DNA of 64,000 nucleotides from Thermofontimicrobium_A sp034505795 (lineage in GTDB: Bacteria; Zhuqueibacterota; Zhuqueibacteria; Thermofontimicrobiales; Thermofontimicrobiaceae): the NCBI GenBank assembly GCA_034505795.1, contig JAPDQM010000006.1, positions 1 through 64,000 of the forward strand, written 5' to 3'. The notes under the pieces are model-generated. The model did no database searches. It saw only the letters and a program-made list of their open reading frames with translations, and was not told the DNA's origin. Position numbers and translations under genes: made by a program. Shown here one piece after another: positions 8,496-17,754 of the stretch. Position 1 is the first letter of the stretch. Each line of letters opens with the position of its first letter.

Positions 8496-8957
8496 ATTTG
8501 GTGCAATTGAACCTCGCGGGACAATCAACCTCCATGCTCCGTACCCAATCGTTCAATCAGCAGTCTTCTATTCAACCCGTTTGTTTGTCGTCTGAAGGTT
8601 ATTAGGCGATTGGCCCTGCTGAATTCATAGTAGGCCATTTCAATGGCTCATGCGCAAAATGCATCAAAAGATCAATACGAGCAATCACCACTCTCATTAC
8701 TCGCTGATAAGGCAGGTGACGGCAAATGGTTCACGCTTCTTCGAGCAAACTCATAACGAACCTCCTGAGGCGTGATCCGACTTCCACTCTCCAGCCCTTG
8801 TGCAGATGAAAATGCGCGCAGTAGTACATCTGGTAATCACCCTGTTTAATAAATTGAAACAGACAAAATTTATTTTTGAACTTCAAAATAATTTTTGTAT
8901 ATTCCCTTTCGTTTCAGTGAATTCATCCAACAACAAGCAATTTAATTAGTCCTGAAT
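8496..8957. other. Intergenic region with a sigma-70-like promoter, no gene
   Basis: I find no convincing gene in this stretch. The only recognisable element is the promoter candidate at 8876-8903, which would drive the large membrane fusion gene. Confidence 0.4.
8876..8903 (+). promoter_or_regulatory. Candidate sigma-70 promoter
   Basis: TTGAAC (-35, 8876-8881), a 16-bp AT-rich spacer and TATATT (-10, 8898-8903), about 55 nt before the ATG at 8958. Confidence 0.45.
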
Positions 8958-11876
8958 ATGATCGACGACATCAGTTACTTTCGGCGAAATGTAGTTCGTA
9001 AAATCGTAATCTTCTTCTTGTGGTTGTCTGGCGTTACTACTGCGTTCACCGTTATTGCCTGGCTTCGCCTTTTTAAAATTGCATTGGGACACACGATTTT
9101 AGTGAACCAATCGGTGGTAACAATGCTCTTGGCTGGGATCGCTCTGAGCAGTTATCTTGTTAGTCGCAAGATCGACAAGCTGCGGAATGATATCCAAATT
9201 TTCAGCCGATCCGAGTTGGCCATTGGGATATCATCTGTGGTATTGTTACTGGCGCTCCCTTTGCTTCCGTTATTGCTGCGGGCCGTCGCTGCCCACGCGG
9301 CACACCCAGATTCGGCCTTCATAGCAATTGTCAAAATTTGGGCAATCGCTCTATTTATTCTACCAGCATCGTTTTTCATTGGTGCCCCCCTGCCGCCCTT
9401 ATCTCGCTTCTTCATCCAATCAGCCGATCGGGTGGGGTCGGAGATTGGGAAAATCTACGGCGCTAAAATTCTTGGCGCAGCCATGGGATGTTTTCTAAGC
9501 TGCTTTTTCTTCATGCCTTTTTTAGGTATCAGACAGACTTTAGCACTAGCGGCAGGACTGAATTTATTAACCGGTGGATTATTGCGATTCCTATGGAAGC
9601 AGACCGAAGCCACGTTGCGTGTCGAAAATGATTTTTACGACCAGCAACTCAAGCATTTGACAGTCACACCGCAGCCGCAGCCTTCGTTTTTGCTCAAAGC
9701 CGTTAGCGGCAGTTGGGCGATCTGCGGCGTGATTGCTGGTGGTTTATTTGTCATCTGGACCAGAAGTTTGTTTTTCCTCACCGGATCAGATTGCTATGCG
9801 ATGCACATCATCGCCACTGTTTTTTTGTTGGGCCTTTCGCTTGGGGCATCGCTTTTTCCTCGAATGATACACGTCCGCTGGAACCCCATCTCCATCCTGA
9901 TCATTCTTTTTCTGCTCATTGCTTGCTGGGGCACTATCTCGATCGCCTTGCTGCCCCATCTGGCGCCGTTGCAGGCGGGAAACGATTCAGCGGCTGCCGA
10001 TGTGCGACCTTGGAACTGGCAGATTCTGACTTATGTGATGAATACCATGGTTTGTCTGTTGGTACCATCTTTTTTGATGGGTGCCATTTTTCCGTTAATA
10101 GGACGGATAATCATTTCCGATTTCGATGAGCGAGGTCTACTTATTGGGCGATTGTATGCAACCCTGGCCATTGGCTTGTTGTTGGGATTCAGTGGCGCCA
10201 CGCTTTTTATGCTGGGCCATATTGGAATACATAAAAGCCTGGTGTTTTTTATCCTCCTAAGCCTCTTAGCAAATCTGGTAATGTTATTCCTGGTATCCGC
10301 GCTGCATTATCTGCCCAATAAAAAGACCGCGCTTCTTTTTGCGGCGACAGTTGGCGTAATTATCATCACCTTTACCATCCCCTCCTCGCTTTTTCTTCGG
10401 TTATTCACAAGTGACAAGCCGACTCACAAATTGGTTTATTTGAGGCATGGCATCCATAGCACGATCACCGCTTATCAAAATCCAGCCGCAACCACCCTGG
10501 ATCTGGCTTCCAACGGCACGATATTAGCCAGCACTGCTACCGAATGGCTCGCCTGTCTGCGTACTCTGGGCCATTTGCCGTTGTTGCTGCATGCACAACC
10601 GAATTCTGTGCTTACCTTAGGATTTAAAAACGGTGAGGTTTTGAAAAGCATCCTGCTACATCCAATTCAACGAGTAGACTGTGCCGACAACGCTGATGAA
10701 GTTATGGCAGCCGTTTCGCAACTAACGACAATTGGAGATATATTGGACGCAGAGCCGCGTTATCATCTCATAAAAATGGATGGGAAAGAATACAATACCA
10801 TTACCTCACAAAAATATGATGTGATTATCAACGATCTGCTTCATCCGTCGGTTCACGGCCATGCGCGATTTTACAGCCGAAATTTTTTCAATGTTTGCAA
10901 AAAGAACCTCGCCAGCGGGGGCATCATGGCGACAGGCTTGCCCATCACCAGGATTTCACTGGAAGATTTTCGGATTATGTTACATACCTTCCAGACGGTT
11001 TTTCCCAATTGCAGCCTCTGGTACGTTAACAATGCGGTCACACCTTACGCCTTGCTCATTGGCCGGGCGAGTGGGGATTTTCAGCTTAATTTCCGCCAAC
11101 TGGACGAACGGCTAAAAGATCAGCTACTGCCGACCAATTTGAATCGCATCGGATTAGATAATATCTATGAAATTCTGGATTGTTTTGTCATGGGCCCCAA
11201 AGTCATCGCCCAGCTCACCAAAGAAGTGCGGGTAAATACCGATAATTTTCCGCACCTTGAATTTTCAACCCCACGCACCTCCGATGCTCCGGCCAATTCC
11301 AATCAAATTTTACAATTATTGGCCAGCTATCGTGAGTCCATCTATCCGTATTTGATTAATATTCACCCGCAATATAGCGAACGAGAATTTACCAAAGCCA
11401 TCATCGAAAATTATTACCAAAGCACCGAACAGGTCTTTGTTGCCCTAAGTTTTGAGCTCTTCGGGGAAACCGACAAAGCCCTCAAGGTTTATCGTCAGGT
11501 GATTCAACGCAATCGGTTCGATCGTGGGGCCCAGCGATTTTTAGACTCCTATTATGATCCACAGCTTATTTCGACACCACACACACCAGCCGAGTTGGTT
11601 GAAAATGCAAAGGTTTACTACCAAAAAATGGAATATGAGGAAGCGATTCATGCCTTAAATCAGGCCCTGGCACAAAAACCGGATTATGCGCCCGCTTTTT
11701 TCGCATTGGGCATCAATTATGAGATATTGGGGGAATGGGATATGGCAAGGCGGATGTACCAAAAAACATTGTCGCTAATACCCGACCTTCCGCAAGCCCG
11801 TGAACGTCTGGATTCATTGGCCGTGAAGATCAAAAAATATCAAACACAATTTCAGCCGCCCGCTAAAACCAATTAA
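8958..11876 (+). CDS. Polytopic membrane / spermidine-synthase-like / TPR fusion protein
   Basis: A 972-aa three-part protein. Residues 1 to about 470 hold roughly a dozen membrane segments, as in the fused MFS/spermidine synthase family. Residues about 480-790 resemble the aminopropyltransferase beta-strand plus Rossmann region. The usual glycine-rich S-adenosyl ligand loop (GGGDG) is replaced by GFKNGE near residue 553, and the catalytic DxxDP motif reads INDLLHPS. Residues about 820-960 are TPR-like (ALKVYRQVIQRN, YEEAIHALNQAL, WDMARRMYQKTL). The altered motifs make polyamine synthesis unlikely; a membrane-anchored ligand-binding or regulatory role is possible. It is convergent with rtcA, 34 bp away. 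Confidence 0.8.
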   Translation: MIDDISYFRRNVVRKIVIFFLWLSGVTTAFTVIAWLRLFKIALGHTILVNQSVVTMLLAGIALSSYLVSRKIDKLRNDIQIFSRSELAIGISSVVLLLALPLLPLLLRAVAAHAAHPDSAFIAIVKIWAIALFILPASFFIGAPLPPLSRFFIQSADRVGSEIGKIYGAKILGAAMGCFLSCFFFMPFLGIRQTLALAAGLNLLTGGLLRFLWKQTEATLRVENDFYDQQLKHLTVTPQPQPSFLLKAVSGSWAICGVIAGGLFVIWTRSLFFLTGSDCYAMHIIATVFLLGLSLGASLFPRMIHVRWNPISILIILFLLIACWGTISIALLPHLAPLQAGNDSAAADVRPWNWQILTYVMNTMVCLLVPSFLMGAIFPLIGRIIISDFDERGLLIGRLYATLAIGLLLGFSGATLFMLGHIGIHKSLVFFILLSLLANLVMLFLVSALHYLPNKKTALLFAATVGVIIITFTIPSSLFLRLFTSDKPTHKLVYLRHGIHSTITAYQNPAATTLDLASNGTILASTATEWLACLRTLGHLPLLLHAQPNSVLTLGFKNGEVLKSILLHPIQRVDCADNADEVMAAVSQLTTIGDILDAEPRYHLIKMDGKEYNTITSQKYDVIINDLLHPSVHGHARFYSRNFFNVCKKNLASGGIMATGLPITRISLEDFRIMLHTFQTVFPNCSLWYVNNAVTPYALLIGRASGDFQLNFRQLDERLKDQLLPTNLNRIGLDNIYEILDCFVMGPKVIAQLTKEVRVNTDNFPHLEFSTPRTSDAPANSNQILQLLASYRESIYPYLINIHPQYSEREFTKAIIENYYQSTEQVFVALSFELFGETDKALKVYRQVIQRNRFDRGAQRFLDSYYDPQLISTPHTPAELVENAKVYYQKMEYEEAIHALNQALAQKPDYAPAFFALGINYEILGEWDMARRMYQKTLSLIPDLPQARERLDSLAVKIKKYQTQFQPPAKTN

Positions 11877-11910
11877 TCAGCGCACGATTTGGGCGGCAGG
11901 TTTCTATGAT

Positions 11911-12948
11911 TCAATTCAATGCCTTCCCGACAATTTTAACCAGGCCTGGGGCGCCTATTTCGCCCTCGATCTGAATGTCGACATTCAAAAATTGTTTCAC
12001 CACTTCCGCATTGGTGAGCTGATGATTGGTGACAATTGAAGTTGAATACGTCGCAACTCCCGGAATCAGTGATAGCGGCAACATCAACTGATCGGCCAAA
12101 AATCGATCCACGCAAGCAGTTGATTGAAGAAAAGTCAACAGTTCGTCTACTGCCTCATCCGCCACTTTTTCGGCGCGCTTGCCGATTGCGCCCAATGCGG
12201 TAAAGCACGCCTGTGAATGCTCAAATTCTGCCAACAGCAGCAGCATCGTGCCTTTAAAACGAGAGGGCATTTTCTCGATCGCGATTAGGGCATCCAGGCC
12301 CGATCGTTCCAACCGTTTCAGCGCCTGGGCGCGTTGGCGTTCGGCGATGGTCAAATCCAAATTGGCTACGGCCGAAATTCCAGAAATCCCTTTCAACCGC
12401 CCTCGCTGAATGAGATGAAGCGATTGCAATTTGCCTGCGGGCCTAATTTCCGCTCGCATTACGCCATCGCCTTGCGGATAAAAACCCGCTCGCTCCAGGT
12501 GCAAGCGAATGGGCAGGCCAAGATCAGCCATAAATTTCGCCCAATGTAGGGAAAGAAAATGAAAGGTAGGACTCCACTCCACATGCGTGCCACCGGTGAT
12601 GGTCAACATCGAAGGCTGCGGCTGTTGGGCCAGCGGCAAATACACGGTCTGCAATACCAGCGAAGTTGCGCCGGCGGTGCCAATATCGATATGAAATTCG
12701 CCGGCAGTAACTGCGCCGGGCTGGAATAGCAGATGCATGGAACCGATTTTATCTCCCTTCGCTTGTGCATGACCCACCAACATTGCGGCTTCCACACATT
12801 TGAGATGTTGTGCCATCAACCCGGGTCGCTGGCGTCGGCCGCGAATATTATGGATTTCAAATGGCTGACCGGTGAGCAACGACAACGCCAGCGCCGTTCG
12901 CAGGACCTGACCGCCCCCCTCACCAGCAGCACCATCAATTTGAATCAT
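11911..12948 (-). CDS. rtcA: RNA 3'-terminal phosphate cyclase
   Basis: A 345-aa RtcA, which uses ATP to convert RNA 3'-phosphate ends into 2',3'-cyclic phosphates through a covalent histidinyl-AMP intermediate. The N-terminus MIQIDGAAGEGGGQVLRTAL and the segment IRGRRQRPGLMAQHL are family signatures. The C-terminal VTNHQLTNAEVVKQFL carries the probable adenylylated histidine at residue 309, the same number as in E. coli RtcA. An in-frame ATG at 12981 would add 11 residues, but the family N-terminus supports 12948. No RtcB ligase or RtcR activator is nearby; the upstream neighbours are an IMPase-family and a DHH phosphoesterase gene. Confidence 0.95.
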   Translation of the reverse strand: MIQIDGAAGEGGGQVLRTALALSLLTGQPFEIHNIRGRRQRPGLMAQHLKCVEAAMLVGHAQAKGDKIGSMHLLFQPGAVTAGEFHIDIGTAGATSLVLQTVYLPLAQQPQPSMLTITGGTHVEWSPTFHFLSLHWAKFMADLGLPIRLHLERAGFYPQGDGVMRAEIRPAGKLQSLHLIQRGRLKGISGISAVANLDLTIAERQRAQALKRLERSGLDALIAIEKMPSRFKGTMLLLLAEFEHSQACFTALGAIGKRAEKVADEAVDELLTFLQSTACVDRFLADQLMLPLSLIPGVATYSTSIVTNHQLTNAEVVKQFLNVDIQIEGEIGAPGLVKIVGKALN

Positions 12949-13026
12949 GCTTGTAGTTTCCAAACGAATGATATCACCCACTGACCTTTCTTCAACCCCA
13001 CTTCCCTTCGGATCACATAGCCGGGC

Positions 13027-13818
13027 TTATGGATTGGTAGGAAATATTTTTTGAACTTCAGCCAACATAAACTGATGAATCAGCCCATTGGTGGCGATGA
13101 TGCTACCCGATAGCAGTCGATTTTCATGACCTTCAAAATCGGTAATTTTGCCACCCGCCTCCCGCACGATGATCGAAGCAGCAGCAATATCCCAGAGACT
13201 CAGTCGCAGCTCAAAGAAGCCGTCAAAGCGGCCACAGGCGACATAGGTCAAATCCAGCGCTGCGGAGCCGGTCCGCCGAATCCCGCTAACCGCCATAAAT
13301 ATTGCTGATAACACCGACCAATACCTATCTATAAGCTGTTTTTCTTTGAAAGGAAAACCGGTTGCAATCAAGCAATGGCTTAACCGGGCGTGTTTGGAGA
13401 CCGCAATGCGTTTACCATTGCAATACGCGCCGCCCCCCTTCTCGGCCCAAAAGAGTTCATCGCGATAAGGATCATAGACCACTCCCAGAATAACCTCAGC
13501 CTCTTTTTCCAGCGCAATGGACACGCCGCTGTGCGGGAAATGGTGGATGAAATTGGTAGTTCCATCCAGCGGATCAATAATCCAGCGGAACGAATTTTTC
13601 TGAGAGGAATTGCCTGATTCTTCGGCCAAAATCTCATGATCCGGGTAATGTTGCCGAATCAAATCGATTATCAATTTTTCACAGGCTTTATCCACCGCAG
13701 TGACATAATCAAATGGACGTTTATCCTGGATATCGTCAGGCGTAATCGTGCCAAGACTTTCCCGAACCAGTTTTCCAGCGGTTTGTGCGGCAAGGATCGC
13801 CACTTCCTTTGGAGTCAT
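13027..13818 (-). CDS. suhB: Inositol-monophosphatase-family phosphatase
   Basis: A 263-aa Mg-dependent phosphatase. Metal ligands are all present: EES at residues 66-68, IDPLDGTTNF at 81-90 (D82, D85) and WDIAAA with D210. Length and motif spacing fit SuhB-type inositol-1-phosphatases, though the superfamily also contains CysQ-like 3'-nucleotidases and fructose bisphosphatases, so substrate is uncertain. The gene ends 78 bp before the rtcA start and is probably cotranscribed with the DHH phosphoesterase gene upstream. No strong Shine-Dalgarno is visible before ATG 13818. Confidence 0.9.
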   Translation of the reverse strand: MTPKEVAILAAQTAGKLVRESLGTITPDDIQDKRPFDYVTAVDKACEKLIIDLIRQHYPDHEILAEESGNSSQKNSFRWIIDPLDGTTNFIHHFPHSGVSIALEKEAEVILGVVYDPYRDELFWAEKGGGAYCNGKRIAVSKHARLSHCLIATGFPFKEKQLIDRYWSVLSAIFMAVSGIRRTGSAALDLTYVACGRFDGFFELRLSLWDIAAASIIVREAGGKITDFEGHENRLLSGSIIATNGLIHQFMLAEVQKIFPTNP

Positions 13819-13899
13819 ATTTTCTCAATTCGCTTTAATATCGCAAATTAATGGCCCTGTTCAGTGCTCCCTTTAACAGCGATCTTTAGGAGCAGGTTT

Positions 13900-14994
13900 C
13901 TAAGCGGGGCGAGATTTAAGATTTTTATCAACAATCAAGGCGGACTCCGGCGATTTCATGGCCAGGAGTTTTTTCCCTTTGCGCCGGCGATCGAATCCGA
14001 ATTCAGCCAGAAACCGCTTCTTCACTCGCTCCTTCAACAGCCATTGTTTTTTGTAATTATTTTCACAATAAATTTTTCCGCCAGCGGTCATATCGTGGCC
14101 ACCGGCTGTTCCCAGACGGGCAACTACTTTTTTAACCAATTGCCCGGCATCGCACTCCGGCTGATTGGTTCGAACCGAAATAAACATGTGATTCCCATGA
14201 AATCCAATGACCACTGCCCAGTGCACCTGCTGCAACCGCAGAAACGTATCGGCCATTTCCGCAATCATATCGGGGCTGTCCACTTTGCCGGGCGTAGAAA
14301 TCACCACATCATCAAAAACGGCTGTCCGACGGATCGCCCGACTCATGTCTTGAAAATACTCTGGCGCCACACTGGCCCGCTGTATTTTTGCCAACGCTTG
14401 AAAGTCAATGAGCTGATACAGGGTGAAATAGGCCTTCTGATCCGCCCGTTTAGCCTCTCGTCCCAGATCCTGCGTCTCGGCCTTTATTGCGTAAAACAAG
14501 GCCGTGGCCAATTTGGTGCTAATTCTCAAACCGGCCGACAACAAATAATCCACCATCATAGTCGCCGTGCTGCCATATTCTTCTCGAATATCACTAAATC
14601 CCGCTCGAGTGCCGTCGCGGTTGGTTTGATGATGATCAATTTCAACATCAATGGAAATTTCGGATGGCAGCGGATTATTGCCCATCCCTTGATGCGTGTC
14701 CACCAGTGCAATCAAATCAAAGTCGTGCGGATCAATTTGCTCCAGCAACATCAAATTTAAATTCAAATACTCCAGCAGGGCGCGATTTTCAGCCCGTCCC
14801 ACAATTCCATCAAATGCCAGAACGGATTTGATGCCAGCGACTTCTGCCATGAAGTATTGCAGCGCAAGACTGCTGGCAATCGTATCCGGATCAGGATTGG
14901 TGTGGCTCACGATAAGCGCAGTTTTCTTTCCTTCCAGTACGCGCAGCAACTGCTGCATGCGTCGTTTGCGACTTTTGGTAGTAGTGCTCCCCAT
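13900..14994 (-). CDS. DHH/DHHA1 phosphoesterase, NrnA-like
   Basis: A 364-aa DHH-superfamily hydrolase. The N-terminal domain has SHTNPDPDTIASSLAL (H31, D35, D37), LVDTHQ (D99) and the name-giving DHH at 120-122. The C-terminal DHHA1 domain has GGHDMTAGG near residue 320. NrnA relatives are Mn-dependent nanoRNases that also dephosphorylate pAp. The first 20 residues are basic and lack counterparts in short NrnA proteins, so the true start may be a later Met. A GAF or CBS domain is absent. Cytosolic. Confidence 0.88.
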   Translation of the reverse strand: MGSTTTKSRKRRMQQLLRVLEGKKTALIVSHTNPDPDTIASSLALQYFMAEVAGIKSVLAFDGIVGRAENRALLEYLNLNLMLLEQIDPHDFDLIALVDTHQGMGNNPLPSEISIDVEIDHHQTNRDGTRAGFSDIREEYGSTATMMVDYLLSAGLRISTKLATALFYAIKAETQDLGREAKRADQKAYFTLYQLIDFQALAKIQRASVAPEYFQDMSRAIRRTAVFDDVVISTPGKVDSPDMIAEMADTFLRLQQVHWAVVIGFHGNHMFISVRTNQPECDAGQLVKKVVARLGTAGGHDMTAGGKIYCENNYKKQWLLKERVKKRFLAEFGFDRRRKGKKLLAMKSPESALIVDKNLKSRPA

Positions 14995-15070
14995 AAAAAT
15001 AGATCAATTTGGTTTTAATCACACTATTTCATGCTTCCAGATGCTGCTGTAATTGAACCATTCAATAGCG

Positions 15071-16045
15071 TTAGATCAAATGACAGGCCACGGCGTGATT
15101 CTCTCCCACTACCCGATACTCTGGTTGAGCCTTATCGCAAATATCCATTCGGTAGTGGCAACGCGTATGGAAACGACATCCCGGCGGCGGCGAAATAGGT
15201 GATGGAATATCCCCGGGCAGCAAGATTCGCTGTCGCTTGGCATTCGGGTCCGGGATTGGGATGGCCGATAATAATGCCTGCGTATACGGATGAAGCGGAT
15301 GCTGATAGATTTCCTTAGCCTCGGCCATCTCGACAATTCTACCCAAGTACATCACTGCCACTCGATCCGAGATATGTTCAACAACCCGCAAATCATGCGC
15401 AATGATCAAGTAGGTCAAATGAAACTCGGTCTGCAATTCCAGCAGCAGATTTAGCACCTGAGCCTGGATCGAAACATCCAGAGCCGAAACAGGTTCATCA
15501 CCAATTATCAATTTGGGCTTTAGGGCCAGTGCCCGAGCAATCCCTATTCGCTGCCGTTGTCCACCGCTAAATTCATGCGGATAGCGTTGGCTATGCTCCG
15601 GCCGTAATCCCACGCGTGCCAATAGTTCCTGCACCCGTTCTTTTTTCTCCTTCCCGGTGGCAATTTTATGATATGATAGCGCTTCGCCGACAATTTCCAT
15701 AATTGTCATGCGGGGATTTAGCGAAGAATAGGGATCCTGAAAAATAATTTGCATTTGCCGACGCAATTGCCGCAGTGCAGCACGGTCTACGCTATAAATA
15801 TTTTTGCCATCAAAAATCACCTCGCCGGCCGTTGGCTCGATCAAACGCAATAGCAGTCGGGCCACTGTCGATTTGCCACAGCCCGATTCACCCACCAATC
15901 CCAGCGTCTCGCCGGTTTTCAACGCAAAGCTAACATCATCCACCGCATAGACATAACCAGTGATGCGGCTCATGATGCCAGATCGTAACGGAAAATATTT
16001 TTTTAATTGCTGCACTTGCAGCAAAACAGAATCAGTTGGTGACAT
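15071..16045 (-). CDS. Oligopeptide-type ABC transporter ATPase, OppF/DppF-like
   Basis: A 324-aa ATPase of the peptide/nickel uptake family. Walker A GESGCGKST is at 52-60, signature SGGQ at 160-163 and Walker B IIGDEP at 180-185, followed by the oligopeptide-transporter C-terminal extension with PGCRFHTRCHY...CDKAQPEY...ACHLI, whose four Cys resemble the iron-sulphur-binding tail of DppD/DppF. OppF normally pairs with OppD and two permeases; none is encoded in this window, so the partners must be elsewhere. It is the first gene of the leftward DHH-IMPase-rtcA run. Confidence 0.92.
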   Translation of the reverse strand: MSPTDSVLLQVQQLKKYFPLRSGIMSRITGYVYAVDDVSFALKTGETLGLVGESGCGKSTVARLLLRLIEPTAGEVIFDGKNIYSVDRAALRQLRRQMQIIFQDPYSSLNPRMTIMEIVGEALSYHKIATGKEKKERVQELLARVGLRPEHSQRYPHEFSGGQRQRIGIARALALKPKLIIGDEPVSALDVSIQAQVLNLLLELQTEFHLTYLIIAHDLRVVEHISDRVAVMYLGRIVEMAEAKEIYQHPLHPYTQALLSAIPIPDPNAKRQRILLPGDIPSPISPPPGCRFHTRCHYRMDICDKAQPEYRVVGENHAVACHLI

Positions 16046-16153
16046 ATTAAGCGATCAGTGTTAATCAAATATCAATTTGAATGCCTATAATATACAACTT
16101 TTTGGCACAAAAGCAAGCGAATGTCGCGCAAATCAGCAGACAAGCATTGGTCA

Positions 16154-16193
16154 TAAATAAAAATCCCCTGGAGAGCGTTGGTCTTCCAGGGGA
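16154..16193 (-). terminator. Rho-independent terminator of the envelope operon
   Basis: Read on the minus strand, TCCCCTGGA and TCCAGGGGA (16185-16193 and 16164-16172) form a 9-bp stem, followed by TTTTTATTTA. It lies just after the lipoprotein gene and closes the operon running left from about 21380. Confidence 0.88.
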
Positions 16194-16235
16194 CTCAGCA
16201 AAGTGAAAACGAAATTTGTGTAAGCGAAGCTGCCT

Positions 16236-16769
16236 TCACGGGATGTCAGACGACTTTATTTCCATTAAAATCGAGACAGTTTGATCCTCCAAAATTTGCC
16301 GGGAGACAACACGTCCCCCGCGAATTTCACCGCTGATGCTGCCAAAATCCGGCGTTGTTGGATCGTGACGCCATTTTTTAATGTACATCGCCCAGCGGTA
16401 GGCATCGGCAATCGCGGCCTGCTCCGCCTGCTTTTCGGCTACCGCTTCCGCTTGCGGTTGCTGCGACCGTTTGCCAATCCCGGGAGCAACAATCGTCTCC
16501 CAGGTCGTGTCATAGCAAGTGGCCACCAGTTGTTGTCGCGCGTTGATATCATCTGGATTGGCCTTCACGACATCCAGCAGCGCGGCGATCACCACGCGCA
16601 GTGAATCGTAATTGTAAGCTTTTGGCTTGATGATGAGCGTCGATTGATCCACCTGAACATCTTCGTTTTGTTTCAACGCGCCAGTTTGAGATTCTTCCTT
16701 TTTGCTGCACCCCACCATCAGGATGATTCCCAATATCATCACCATCAATAATAAATAGAAAGCTCTCAT
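16236..16769 (-). CDS. Predicted lipoprotein
   Basis: A 177-aa protein with a lipoprotein signal peptide (MRAFYLLLMVMILGIILMVGC, lipidated Cys at 21). The mature part is largely helical: a segment SLRVVIAALLDVVKANPDDINARQQL resembles half a TPR-like hairpin, then an Ala/Gln/Glu-rich helix (QAEAVAEKQAEQAAIADAYRWAMYI). No known domain recognised. It is the last gene of the PorV/Asp-box operon, 20 bp after the preceding gene and immediately before a terminator, so an envelope-assembly role alongside PorV-like proteins is inferred. Confidence 0.8.
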   Translation of the reverse strand: MRAFYLLLMVMILGIILMVGCSKKEESQTGALKQNEDVQVDQSTLIIKPKAYNYDSLRVVIAALLDVVKANPDDINARQQLVATCYDTTWETIVAPGIGKRSQQPQAEAVAEKQAEQAAIADAYRWAMYIKKWRHDPTTPDFGSISGEIRGGRVVSRQILEDQTVSILMEIKSSDIP

Positions 16770-16789
16770 AAGCGATGACCTTTATGTTG

Positions 16790-17701
16790 TTATAATCCAA
16801 TTTTCACCGATACTCGATGGGAATTGCCCAAATCGGAAGCGAATGGCACATAGGCATAATCCAGCCCATATCGTTCAACCCGGAGGCCAATGCCCACCTG
16901 CATCCCCTTATCATTGAATCCCGTTTGATAGCCGGTTCGCAGGGACAGATATTTCATCAAATTATATTCCAGCCCGAAATTTAAATGGGATGAACTGTCT
17001 ACGATCTTCACCCAATCCATGGCGGCGATCAGATTCCCACCAGGAACAGCAAGGAAATAGCCCAGGCCCAGGCGAATGGTTTGCGGCAAGCGGGGTTTCT
17101 CATTTTTCATTGCCGTGACATAACCCCAGTTTTGCAGCGCCAGGCCGGCTTTCAAACCTGCGATGGGCAGTTGATATTGCAGCCCGATATCTGCGGCGAT
17201 ACCGTTGCTGCTTTCAATGTAGATTTTTTGATAAAGATATTTGAGCGTCACACCATAGGTTACCCGACTGCCCCAATTTCTGGCAAAGGATAGACCAAAC
17301 AGAATATCGTGCGTACTCAGGGTGGCCAATGGCTCGGTCGAAGCCTGTGTGCGCCGCTCGATGCCAGTGATAGTATTCGACATAAAACTGAGCCCCAGCG
17401 CATTGGTGCCGAACCGAAAACCGACAGCGACAAATTCATTGGCTATGCCCTGGAGCCATTTGTTATGAGTGAAGTGCAACTCGGTTCCATTCATTTGCGC
17501 CAGGCCGGCGGGATTCCAGTAGGTCCCACTGGCATCGGCTACAATAGCAGTCATGGCCTCACCCATGCCAGCGCTGCGACTGCCCGCGCCCAATTTTAAA
17601 AAAGCAAATCCCGATTGGGCTGGATTATCCCCGGCCACGCCATTCCCGATGATTATTAGCAGCAAAACCGCTACCAAACGATACTGAAATAGACTCTTCA
17701 T
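16790..17701 (-). CDS. PorV/PorQ-family outer-membrane protein
   Basis: A 303-aa predicted beta-barrel with signal peptide MKSLFQYRLVAVLLLIIIGN. The family signature follows: FAFLKLGAGSRSAGMGEAMTAI and ASGTYWNPAGLA, characteristic of PorV/PorQ (UPF0164). PorV is an outer-membrane shuttle in type IX secretion, while relatives in KSB1-like phyla are of unknown use. The frame extends upstream to 17773 into the neighbouring gene; the signal peptide and a GGGAAAA motif favour ATG 17701. It is a paralogue of the gene directly upstream. Confidence 0.85.
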   Translation of the reverse strand: MKSLFQYRLVAVLLLIIIGNGVAGDNPAQSGFAFLKLGAGSRSAGMGEAMTAIVADASGTYWNPAGLAQMNGTELHFTHNKWLQGIANEFVAVGFRFGTNALGLSFMSNTITGIERRTQASTEPLATLSTHDILFGLSFARNWGSRVTYGVTLKYLYQKIYIESSNGIAADIGLQYQLPIAGLKAGLALQNWGYVTAMKNEKPRLPQTIRLGLGYFLAVPGGNLIAAMDWVKIVDSSSHLNFGLEYNLMKYLSLRTGYQTGFNDKGMQVGIGLRVERYGLDYAYVPFASDLGNSHRVSVKIGL

Positions 17702-17754
17702 ACGTTTTCCCACAAAATAACAGCTAACCAACAGCCAATCTCCTGAAAGATTTA

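Noticed and set aside
8731..8829. Minus-strand 32-codon frame with several Cys and His residues
   Set aside because: Too short, no convincing ribosome-binding site, and no resemblance to a known small protein; likely chance.
13864..14760. Long plus-strand open frame opposite the DHH phosphoesterase gene
   Set aside because: It mirrors a well-supported gene in another frame, lacks a ribosome-binding site and reads as low-complexity antisense of DHH motifs.
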